From Treponema sp. (GTDB lineage: Bacteria; Spirochaetota; Spirochaetia; Treponematales; Treponemataceae), in the NCBI GenBank assembly GCA_016292805.1, contig JAEDFM010000034.1, positions 1-20,152 of the forward strand: a stretch of DNA of 20,152 nucleotides. Reading direction: 5' to 3'. Below the pieces are notes generated by a model, which saw only the letters and a program-made list of their open reading frames with translations, was not told the origin of the DNA and did not search any database. Of the stretch, positions 1 through 5,103 are shown one piece after another (positions within the stretch are counted from its first letter, which is position 1; every line of letters starts with the position of its first letter). A program made the translations under genes and the position numbers.

Positions 1-35
1 ATTTCAGTCAATACACAGATTTATATGACAAATTG
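1..35. repeat. 35-bp direct repeat, left copy
   Basis: These 35 bases are identical to 951-985, where they form the 5' leader and first codons of the zinc-ribbon pseudogene. Here the match stops right after the fourth codon begins, so the copy reads Met-Thr-Asn-stop. The repeat may extend to the left beyond the window. It looks like a leftover from duplication or recombination at the same locus. Confidence 0.85.
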
Positions 36-75
36 ATTCCACAGAATCATCTGTAACGTACTGGGTTACGATATT

Positions 76-207
76 TCAATGGGTAATTGTCTTATATTCT
101 GGAAATTGGTATTTTGATACGTTTGTATTGTCTTCAAGTAATGCTTCTACAGATACCCCTAAGGCTTTAGCATTTTTTACGGCATTTTCAACTCCATTTT
201 TGATATA
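76..207 (-). pseudogene. C-terminal remnant of an XRE-type HTH regulator
   Basis: Read on the minus strand, about 43 codons run without a stop and end at TGA (76-78). The peptide contains VENAVKNAKALGVSVEALL. This matches the last helices of Cro/C1 (XRE) helix-turn-helix domains, whose typical wording is 'A..IAKALGVSVEYLL'. The tail is NTNVSKYQFPEYKTITH. The N-terminal part of the domain is missing, and upstream codons (208-246) stay open but no longer look like an HTH. The junction with the plus-strand fragment lies near 200-207. The regulator family is recognised from pattern only; the fragment is too short to be functional. Confidence 0.5.
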
Positions 208-369
208 AAGTTTAAGCCAGACTTGTATTATGAAGGTAAAGATTCTTTAGATGTTTTGATGGTGATGAATTTTCCAATTGAATTTAATTATATAAAAGAT
301 AATGAGCATTTAATGATGAAGTTTGAAATGCAAGATATTTTTCTTAAGAAGGTGAATGAGGTAAAATAA
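202..369 (+). pseudogene. C-terminal fragment of an unidentified protein
   Basis: An open frame ends at TAA 367-369 and reads DIKFKPDLYYEGKDSLDVLM and onward to QDIFLKKVNEVK. The composition is protein-like (alternating hydrophobic and charged residues, a PDLYYEGKDSLDV segment), but I do not recognise the family. In-frame stops at 139-141 and 154-156 and the antisense HTH remnant overlapping its 5' side indicate that only the last 55 or so codons survive. No start codon or ribosome binding site fits. It is best read as a broken gene tail. Confidence 0.35.
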
Positions 370-401
370 ATTGCTTTACAAACATAATAAATTGCTTTAC
401 A
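365..401 (+). promoter_or_regulatory. Tandem 16-bp repeat upstream of the antitoxin gene, possible operator and promoter
   Basis: AATAAATTGCTTTACA occurs at 365-380 and again at 386-401, a 21-bp period (two helical turns). Direct or inverted repeats just upstream of a RelB/DinJ gene are the usual place for the antitoxin to bind and autoregulate. A weak promoter can be drawn with TTTACA (375-380), 17 bp, then TACATT (398-403). The operator role is inference; the repeat itself is certain. Confidence 0.5.
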
Positions 402-422
402 TTGTATATAGGAAGTGATTTT

Positions 423-683
423 ATGGCACAGTCTATGATTAATATTAGAATGGATACAGACGAAAAAAACTCTTTTGAAGATGTATGCGATCAGCTTGGT
501 ATAACTATTACAGCTGCATTTAAAATGTTTGCAAAAAAAGTTATTCGCGAGCGCAGAATTCCTTTCGACCTTTCTCTTGATCCATTTTACAATGACACAA
601 ACCTTCATTATCTAGAAAAAATTACTGGCGAAATTGACAGCGGAAAAGCACAGCTTTCAGAACATAAACTTACAGAGGAGTAG
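423..683 (+). CDS. RelB/DinJ-family antitoxin
   Basis: This 86-residue protein starts MAQSMINIRMDTDEKNSFED and has the RelB/DinJ (PF04221) layout. An N-terminal ribbon-helix-helix (roughly residues 4-45, with 'NIRMD' strand and 'LGITITAAFKMFAKK' helices) binds DNA. It is followed by the 'R.RIPFDLSLDPFYN' turn and a charged tail that would wrap the toxin. The ATG at 423 is preferred over a TTG at 402 because GGAAG (411-415) sits 7 nt upstream. The gene is intact, but its partner just downstream is a truncated YoeB, so no local toxin can be made. Such orphan antitoxins may still repress their own promoter or neutralise a toxin encoded elsewhere. Family assignment is firm; present function is unknown. 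Confidence 0.85.
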   Translation: MAQSMINIRMDTDEKNSFEDVCDQLGITITAAFKMFAKKVIRERRIPFDLSLDPFYNDTNLHYLEKITGEIDSGKAQLSEHKLTEE

Positions 684-686
684 TCT

Positions 687-752
687 GTGAAGATTTTGTG
701 GCATGAAAATGCTTGGGATGATTATTGTGCCTGGCAAACAGAAGATAAGTAA
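687..752 (+). pseudogene. Truncated YoeB/Txe-family mRNA interferase
   Basis: A GTG start 3 nt after the antitoxin stop begins a 21-codon frame reading MKILWHENAWDDYCAWQTEDK, then TAA. This matches the first residues of YoeB toxins (E. coli YoeB has the same 'W.DDY.YWQ..DK' stretch). A full toxin is about 84 residues and carries its catalytic Glu, Arg and His residues further downstream. None of the three frames after 752 continues the family, so the 3' three quarters of the gene was deleted rather than frame-shifted. The 3-nt spacing is the normal operon arrangement of this toxin-antitoxin type. The fragment cannot be an active ribosome-dependent nuclease. Confidence 0.75.
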
Positions 753-753
753 A

Positions 754-867
754 TTAGCATACTTCGCAGTTATCAGCTTTGTTTGTAGTAACAGGCTTGC
801 CGGCTGCAGTTGCCTTCTGCAAAAATTCTAACTAAATCTGCGAGGTCACTGAAAAAGTCTGTTAAAG
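754..867 (-). pseudogene. Possible C-terminal remnant of an unidentified protein
   Basis: On the minus strand a frame ends at TAA (754-756) with the peptide EFLQKATAAGKPVTTNKADN followed by CEVC. About 25 codons upstream a stop closes that frame, but the neighbouring frame reads KSLTDFFSDLADLV directly before it. One single-base shift near 828-834 would join the two into a smooth helical tail ending in Cys-x-x-Cys. I do not recognise the family. This is weak evidence from peptide character only, and it may be chance. Confidence 0.2.
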
Positions 868-878
868 ACTTAATTTAC

Positions 879-925
879 AAACACCACTTGAATAAATTAA
901 AGTTTATTCAAGTGGTGTTTTTTTT
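879..925 (+). terminator. Strong intrinsic terminator
   Basis: A perfect 18-bp stem (879-896 paired with 903-920) has a 6-nt TTAAAG loop and is followed by a run of eight T (918-925). It is oriented for plus-strand transcription and would end the antitoxin/truncated toxin transcript before the second copy of the 35-bp repeat. Confidence 0.9.
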
Positions 926-950
926 ATGCTCAAGTCACAGCAAGAATTAA

Positions 951-985
951 ATTTCAGTCAATACACAGATTTATATGACAAATTG
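951..985. repeat. 35-bp direct repeat, right copy
   Basis: Identical to 1-35. It covers the leader and first four codons of the zinc-ribbon pseudogene (ATG at 975). With the left copy it brackets a 915-bp interval that holds the HTH remnant, the antitoxin gene and the terminator. Confidence 0.85.
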
Positions 986-1286
986 TATGTTTTGTTCAAA
1001 ATGTGAAAATGAGGTAAATGAAGGTGCTGTTTTTTGTCCAAAGAGTGGTGAAAAGTTGATAAATGAGAATTATCAACAAAAAAAGGATTCGACAGAAACT
1101 GAAGCCATTACCAGTTTTATTTTGTGACTTGTGAGTATTGCCTTTTGGGTCACTATAATTATTCCAATATCAGGAATCTATTTTGGTAATAAAGGCAAGA
1201 ATCCTGCAACAGTTCGAGTAGATATTGCGTTAGCATATAATTTTGATGACATAGAATATGAATCTTGTTTTAAGACGATAAAGTAA
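975..1286 (+). pseudogene. Zinc-ribbon membrane protein gene with an in-frame stop
   Basis: The frame from ATG 975 to TAA 1284-1286 would encode about 103 residues and is open except for TGA at 1125-1127 (codon 51). The N-terminus contains MFCSKCENEVNEGAVFCPKS, the double Cys-x-x-Cys zinc ribbon common at the start of small membrane proteins. The fourth Cys is replaced by Ser and the usual Gly after the second Cys by Glu. After the stop, residues 52-71 form one hydrophobic segment, followed by a short polar tail. TGA most likely replaced TGG (Trp) at the start of the membrane segment. There is no clear Shine-Dalgarno sequence. The nonsense codon plus the missing metal ligand suggest decay. 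A selenocysteine reading is unlikely because no SECIS-like hairpin follows and the position is in a membrane helix. Confidence 0.65.
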
Positions 1287-1328
1287 TTATTGATTTATTG
1301 TATTAATATTTCATTTTAGTAAAAACAT

Positions 1329-1357
1329 CTGATATATTAAAATATTTATGGTATAAT
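1329..1357 (+). promoter_or_regulatory. Sigma-70-type promoter for the DUF4160 module
   Basis: CTGATA (1329-1334), a 17-bp spacer and a consensus TATAAT (1352-1357) stand 22 nt before the start codon of the first gene of the module. The AAGGAG ribosome binding site at 1365-1370 follows directly, which implies a short leader of about 15 nt. Confidence 0.55.
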
Positions 1358-1379
1358 AATCCCGAAGGAGATTATGTCT

Positions 1380-1655
1380 ATGAAATATCCTTTTATGACA
1401 ATGCCAGATGAAACAGAAATTACTCATTCAAGCATCTTCGAAGAAAATGGAGTAGAAAAAATTCGTGTTTATATAGAGCGACCTGTTGAAGGCGGCTTCA
1501 TTGACGCAACTTGTATCCTTCCTGATTATTCCTGGCAGAATAATGGTTTTTCTGATGCAGAAATAAAAGAGTTTCAGGATATTTTAGAAAAGGGGTCTCA
1601 TGTAATTTATAAATTCGCCCGTCAAGGTGGTTTTGGAAATGCCGCAAATTTTTAG
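1380..1655 (+). CDS. Conserved small protein of unknown function, partner of the DUF4160 protein
   Basis: This 91-residue acidic protein begins MKYPFMTMPDETEITHSSIF and has mixed alpha/beta character, with IRVYIERP strands, an ILPDYSW turn, a helical FSDAEIKEFQDILEKGSHVI stretch and the ending GGFGNAANF. I associate this pattern with small hypothetical proteins of gut anaerobes but know no function or name. There is no signal peptide or membrane segment. ATG 1380 is chosen over ATG 1374 because AAGGAG (1365-1370) is 9 nt from the former and only 3 nt from the latter. Its last 17 nt overlap the start of the DUF4160 gene, so the two are translationally coupled and probably act together. A toxin-antitoxin role is possible by context alone. 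Confidence 0.75.
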   Translation: MKYPFMTMPDETEITHSSIFEENGVEKIRVYIERPVEGGFIDATCILPDYSWQNNGFSDAEIKEFQDILEKGSHVIYKFARQGGFGNAANF

Positions 1656-1917
1656 TATTGGTTCTTATGTGGTATATTTCTGGTCTGATGAAGGAGAGCC
1701 AAAAGAACCTGTGCATGTTCATGTAGCTCATGGACGACCCCAGAAAAATGGGACAAAAATCTGGATTACAAAATCAATGCATTGTATTGTTGCTCATAAT
1801 AAGTCTAAAATTCCTATGCACATACTTAATGATATTATGTCTGTAATTGAAGTTCGGGCTATGTATATTTGCTCTGAATGGAAAAAGCATTTTGAAGAGA
1901 TTTCTTATTATTGTTAG
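1639..1917 (+). CDS. DUF4160 domain protein
   Basis: This 92-residue protein starts MPQIFSIGSYVVYFWSDEGE and contains EPVHVHVAHGRP, TKIWIT and the terminal EEISYYC. These are hallmarks of DUF4160 (PF13711) proteins, small soluble proteins of unknown activity whose conserved His-x-His pair (VHVHV) is a possible metal or catalytic site. ATG 1639 is preferred to GTG 1627 because AAGGTGG (1624-1630) lies 8 nt upstream and DUF4160 proteins usually start MP.IF. It overlaps the upstream gene by 17 nt. DUF4160 genes are often next to DUF2442 genes and have been suspected of being toxin-antitoxin-like; the partner here does not look like DUF2442. Family call is firm; function is unknown. Confidence 0.85.
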   Translation: MPQIFSIGSYVVYFWSDEGEPKEPVHVHVAHGRPQKNGTKIWITKSMHCIVAHNKSKIPMHILNDIMSVIEVRAMYICSEWKKHFEEISYYC

Positions 1918-1954
1918 AATTTTAATATAGCAAATAGCGAAGCAATTTACCTTT

Positions 1955-2096
1955 AAAAAAGCAGGCGTTGCGGGCGGCGTTTGAGCCCGCTAGAAGGGGT
2001 AGCGGACAAGCAACAAAGCGGAGCAAATCGACACTGCTTGCAGGGGCGATTTGTGTAGCGACTTGCCTGGGAGCGAGGGGAAGGCCTTCCCCTCCT
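1955..2096. repeat. GC-rich, hairpin-rich intergenic repeat element (likely dispersed)
   Basis: This stretch is far richer in G+C than its surroundings and is not coding. It holds several inverted repeats: GCGGGC (1970-1975) with GCCCGC (1985-1990), CAAATCG (2024-2030) with CGATTTG (2047-2053), and a perfect 20-bp palindrome centred on AAGGCCTT (2075-2094). It ends directly against the sugar isomerase fragment. The style is that of a dispersed palindromic repeat or a structured RNA relic. Only one copy is visible in the window, so repeat status rests on structure and on a general resemblance to treponemal intergenic repeats. Confidence 0.55.
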
Positions 2097-2101
2097 TCAT
2101 A

Positions 2102-2214
2102 AAAATCAACAACACTGTTCCACAGGATATCTATGATGAAGACATCAAGGGTAAGCACGGAACATACACAATCAAAGATACATTCATGGGCTTCCACTGC
2201 GGTGTATTCGCTAT
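2102..2214 (+). pseudogene. Internal fragment of an L-fucose/L-arabinose-isomerase-like gene
   Basis: About 35 codons read INNTVPQDIYDEDIKGKHGT and then YTIKDTFMGFHCG. This resembles the middle-to-late part of sugar isomerases related to FucI/AraA, where a 'DTFMGFHCGN'-type motif occurs. Codons are rich in C-ending forms (AAC, ATC, TTC, CAC), unlike the AT-ending neighbours, as expected from a highly expressed catabolic gene. The reading frame differs from that of the second fragment (2322-2477), and foreign-looking repeat sequence separates them. A start codon and the first two thirds of the gene are absent. The family is recognised from memory of motif wording and needs a profile search. 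Confidence 0.5.
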
Positions 2215-2229
2215 TCCTAAAGGTGGTAG

Positions 2230-2321
2230 AGCTAAAAATTGCTTCCGCAATTTTATAAACGCTCTGCTATGGAACATCGGCCACCAGCGGCCTTACACAG
2301 GGCCGATTCTAACGCCACTGG
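2230..2321. repeat. Short hairpin-forming insertion inside the isomerase remnant
   Basis: Between the two isomerase fragments lies about 90 bp with two inverted repeats: AAAATTGC (2235-2242) with GCAATTTT (2247-2254), and ATCGGCC (2276-2282) with GGCCGAT (2301-2307). Together with the GC-rich element at 1955-2096 it suggests small palindromic repeats inserted into, or recombined across, the gene. Exact borders cannot be set from one copy. Confidence 0.4.
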
Positions 2322-2477
2322 CTCATCGAAAAAGGCATCCCTCACCACGGTGCCGTTGTATTCGGCCACTTTGGAAAAGCACTCTACGAAGTATTTAAGT
2401 ACATTGGCGTAGACGTAAGCGAGATTGGATATAACCAGCCTAAGGGAGTACGTTACCCAACTGAAAATCCAGTTCTG
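2322..2477 (+). pseudogene. C-terminal fragment of an L-fucose/L-arabinose-isomerase-like gene
   Basis: The frame from 2322 reads LIEKGIPHHGAVVFGHFGKA, LYEVFKYIGVDVSEIGYNQP and KGVRYPTENPVL. The 'HH.AV..GH.GKALYE.....GV' pattern resembles the C-terminal end of FucI/AraA-like isomerases, where a paired His lies near the active site. No stop codon follows: the frame stays open through 2478-2549 and joins the DtxR-type gene in phase, so the isomerase 3' end is also lost. An imperfect hairpin (TTCTGA 2473-2478 with TCAGAA 2482-2487, then T7 at 2492-2498) may be a worn terminator. Non-functional as it stands. Confidence 0.55.
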
Positions 2478-2549
2478 ATATTCAGAAGGTCTTTTTTTAT
2501 CTCCACACACATTTCAAAATATGCTAAACTACCATGTAAAGAGGTAAAT

Positions 2550-2924
2550 ATGAGTATTAGCGAATCAACTGAAATGTACCTTGAAACAATTCTTGTTCTT
2601 TCTAAAAAAGGAATTGTGCGTTCCATTGACATTGCCAACGAAATGAATTTTTCTCGTCCTACAATCAGTGTTACTGTTCATAATCTTGAAAAAGATGGTT
2701 TTATAAAGATTGCAGAAGACGGTTCTATTACCCTTGAAGAAAAAGGATTGCAAATTGCAAAAACAATTTATGAGCGTCACACTACTCTTTCTGCACTTCT
2801 TGAAAAAATTGGAGTACCTGCAGATATAGCAGCTAAAGATGCCTGTAAAATTGAACACGACATCAGCCCTGAAACCTTTGACTGTATTAAAAAAATAATA
2901 AAAAATAATAAGGACTTGCGTTAA
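2550..2924 (+). CDS. DtxR/MntR-family metal-dependent repressor, short form
   Basis: This 124-residue protein has an N-terminal winged helix (residues 5-65, SIDIANEMNFSRPTISVTVH as the recognition region) and a dimerisation/metal-binding helical domain (66-124). It lacks the C-terminal SH3-like domain of DtxR/IdeR, so in size it resembles MntR. The ligands look like DtxR rather than MntR. Met9 in 'TEMYLET' matches DtxR Met10 (MntR has Asp8), and Cys99, Glu102 and His103 in 'DACKIEH' match DtxR Cys102, Glu105 and His106. His77 is kept, but the other ancillary-site positions are Ser81 and Ala95 in place of Glu83 and His98. Iron(II) is therefore the likelier co-repressor (inference). AAGAGG (2539-2544) is a good ribosome binding site. 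The stop overlaps the next gene by 1 nt. Confidence 0.85.
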   Translation: MSISESTEMYLETILVLSKKGIVRSIDIANEMNFSRPTISVTVHNLEKDGFIKIAEDGSITLEEKGLQIAKTIYERHTTLSALLEKIGVPADIAAKDACKIEHDISPETFDCIKKIIKNNKDLR

Positions 2925-3751
2925 TGAAAAAGATTTATGGAATTATTGCTTCATTAGTTTTTCTCTGCTCTGTATGTACAGCACAGGAAAACACAAAAAA
3001 GTTCAACTTACTTGGTAACGGAGAAACTTTTCATCTTTCACTTTTTACTGATGGAATTATTTTGGGTGGCGGTACTGCACTTGTAGGGACAGACCTTCTT
3101 TGTAAAAAAGTTTTAAAAGTAAACAGAATTACTGTTCCTTCATTACCTCTTAACAAAGACTCAGTACCGGCCATCGATCAGCCTTTTATGAACCCTTATT
3201 CAAAACCACTGGATCTAACTGCCACAGGAATTGAGTGTGCTCTTTTTGCCACTCCTCTCCTTTTTATTCCTCAGGGAAGCAGCGAATGGTTTACCATTGG
3301 CACAATGTATGTGGAAACTCTTATGTGGGCTTACGGACTTAAGGAAATGGGTAAAATCTGTGTTAACAGAGCTCGTCCTTATATGTATTTTAATGACCCA
3401 CCACAAAAATATATAGATAATTATGATTGGGCAAATTCTTTCCCATCAGGACATTCAGCGTTCAGCTTTGCTGCAGCCAGCTTTACAAGCTATGTTTTCA
3501 GCAAATATTATCCAGATTCAAAATGGAAGTGGGTTGTTACAGGTGGATGCTATTCTCTTGCAGCTTCTGTAGGCTGCTTAAGAATGCTTAGCGGTAATCA
3601 CTTTTTTACAGATGTTTGTACAGGAGCACTTATTGGAACTGCCTGCGGTGTTTTAATTCCATGGTTACATACTATTGGACCAAAAAATCCATCAGACAAC
3701 GTTCAGATTTCGGCAACTCCTGCAAACCTGAACGTGTTGATTAAATTCTAA
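2924..3751 (+). CDS. Exported PAP2-family phosphatase
   Basis: This 275-residue protein begins with a signal peptide (MKKIYGIIASLVFLCSVCTA, probable cleavage after Ala20). It carries the three PAP2 (type 2 phosphatidic acid phosphatase) signatures: K144-x6-R151-P152, PSGH at 174-177 within SFPSGHSAFSF, and R220-x5-H226-x3-D230. His177 and His226 would be the catalytic pair. Hydrophobic segments around 101-115, 122-138, 178-192, 203-217 and 231-247 give the usual membrane-embedded fold. Likely substrates are lipid phosphates such as undecaprenyl diphosphate, lipid A phosphates or phosphatidic acid; the sequence does not decide. ATG overlaps the repressor's TAA by 1 nt, so both are on one mRNA and metal control is possible. 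The 3' end overlaps the convergent M16 gene by 3 nt. Confidence 0.88.
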   Translation: MKKIYGIIASLVFLCSVCTAQENTKKFNLLGNGETFHLSLFTDGIILGGGTALVGTDLLCKKVLKVNRITVPSLPLNKDSVPAIDQPFMNPYSKPLDLTATGIECALFATPLLFIPQGSSEWFTIGTMYVETLMWAYGLKEMGKICVNRARPYMYFNDPPQKYIDNYDWANSFPSGHSAFSFAAASFTSYVFSKYYPDSKWKWVVTGGCYSLAASVGCLRMLSGNHFFTDVCTGALIGTACGVLIPWLHTIGPKNPSDNVQISATPANLNVLIKF

Positions 3752-5103
3752 CGCAGTATAGCTTCGGTTTCTTCTTCGCATTCCGGAGCAACACAGGCAA
3801 ACCAGAATTCCTGATCGGTAACAAAATACTTATTGAATACCTGGTTTACCTGTTCAGCTGTAACCTTACTTATCTGATTCAACTGATTTTCAAGTCCATC
3901 AGGATTTCCAAACATCAGAATACTTTCATTTATCAATCCTGCCATTCCTGTAGCAGTCATATAATTTCCGTATAAAGCATTAATCTGTGTATTTCTAAAA
4001 CCTTCAAAACCTGCTTCTATATCAGCCAGAACATAATCGCCGTTTTTATCTACATCAAGAATATATTTTCCTTCTGCTGTAATATTTCTGGCTTCTGCAA
4101 CTCTAGCCTTAATATCTGTAGGATCATTACATCTATAAAGAATTTCAAAACCAATATTTGGCACAATTCCAAAATCTGTATTTCCGGCTACATAACACAT
4201 TCCATATTTAGCACGCAACACATTATGCATTGTCTGGTCATAAATTTTTCTTGCTACAAGGAATGGAATATATTCATCGGAAGTAACAGAAGGTGCAGCA
4301 AAGGCACGGTAAAAATAGCCGGTTCCCTGAGCTGCCCCATGAGTTAAAACCAAAGGTCTTTTTTTAATGGAAACAGGAGCTACAGTTTCATCTTTTAGAG
4401 GCCAGGAACCAGCCTTAATTTTTCCCAGTTCCTTTTCCAGTACAGGCAGATATTCTGAAATATCATTATTTGTAATTGCTACAACATAAATACGGCGGGC
4501 ATCCATAATTTTCGCATGATGATTTTTCATGGCTGGTATAGTTATGTTATTTACAGATTCAGGAGTGACGCCTGGAGAAGTTGCATATTCATGATTCTGG
4601 AAAATCAGCTGTCTGGCATAATAATTAGCCATATCAACTGGTTCATTCAGCATAGACTGAATCCTTTCACCGTTTTCAGTTGTAAGCTTATTAAATTCCG
4701 ACTCTGTATAAACAGGATTTGTAAAACCATTTAAAAGCACAGGCAAAGTTTCTGGAAGATATTCGTCTATAGTTGTAAGGGAAAGCCATGAACCTTCAAA
4801 GCCAGTTACAGCCTTTAATGAACAGCCTGTTTCGTACTTCAAATCTTTTAAATCTTCAAAGGAATAACGAACAGAACCTTTTACCATCATCTTAAACAAT
4901 CCGTTTTCCAAACCTGAATATTCTTTATCGTAATAATGAACTCCACCCTTCACTACTACACAAACAGAATCTATATGGTTTACTGTGTTCTTTTTAGCAT
5001 AAACAGGAATACCATTAGAAAGCTTATATTCTGCAAAATCACCTGCAAAAAGGACTGCTGCAAATATACTTAAAACAATTAAGGAAGCTAATAATTTTTT
5101 CAT
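3748..5103 (-). CDS. M16-family protein, catalytically dead partner subunit
   Basis: This 451-residue protein has a signal peptide (residues 1-20, MKKLLASLIVLSIFAAVLFA) and the M16 fold, including the N-terminal 'YKLSNGIPVYAKKN' strand and a late 'VTAEQVNQVFNKYFV' segment typical of M16 C-domains. The HxxEH zinc motif is gone: the aligned stretch is SGLENGLFKMM (63-73) with no His. M16 peptidases of bacterial envelopes and mitochondria often work as an active and an inactive half, and here the active half is encoded immediately upstream with a 1-nt TAATG overlap. The likely role is substrate binding and closing of the chamber in a periplasmic or lipid-linked heterodimer. Its end overlaps the PAP2 gene tail to tail with no room for a terminator. 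Substrate unknown. Confidence 0.85.
   Translation of the reverse strand: MKKLLASLIVLSIFAAVLFAGDFAEYKLSNGIPVYAKKNTVNHIDSVCVVVKGGVHYYDKEYSGLENGLFKMMVKGSVRYSFEDLKDLKYETGCSLKAVTGFEGSWLSLTTIDEYLPETLPVLLNGFTNPVYTESEFNKLTTENGERIQSMLNEPVDMANYYARQLIFQNHEYATSPGVTPESVNNITIPAMKNHHAKIMDARRIYVVAITNNDISEYLPVLEKELGKIKAGSWPLKDETVAPVSIKKRPLVLTHGAAQGTGYFYRAFAAPSVTSDEYIPFLVARKIYDQTMHNVLRAKYGMCYVAGNTDFGIVPNIGFEILYRCNDPTDIKARVAEARNITAEGKYILDVDKNGDYVLADIEAGFEGFRNTQINALYGNYMTATGMAGLINESILMFGNPDGLENQLNQISKVTAEQVNQVFNKYFVTDQEFWFACVAPECEEETEAILR

Noticed and set aside
288..608. Minus-strand 106-codon frame opposite the antitoxin gene
   Set aside because: It is Cys/Ser/Phe/Ile-rich antisense shadow without a ribosome binding site.
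1..985. Chromosomal integron cassette (attC-like recombination site)
   Set aside because: Treponema integrons carry toxin-antitoxin cassettes, but no GTTRRRY core sites or typical attC folding were found around the 35-bp repeats, and no integrase gene is in the window.
1125..1127. Selenocysteine codon in the zinc-ribbon gene
   Set aside because: The TGA falls at the start of a membrane helix, not at a redox position, no clear SECIS-like hairpin follows it, and the protein also lacks its fourth Cys ligand.
1922..2197. Minus-strand frame of 91 codons across the GC-rich element
   Set aside because: It crosses the palindromic repeat and the antisense of the isomerase fragment; it has no family resemblance or ribosome binding site.
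2051..2398. A single 115-residue plus-strand protein
   Set aside because: It is a chance fusion of repeat sequence, an in-frame isomerase piece and out-of-frame reading of the second piece.
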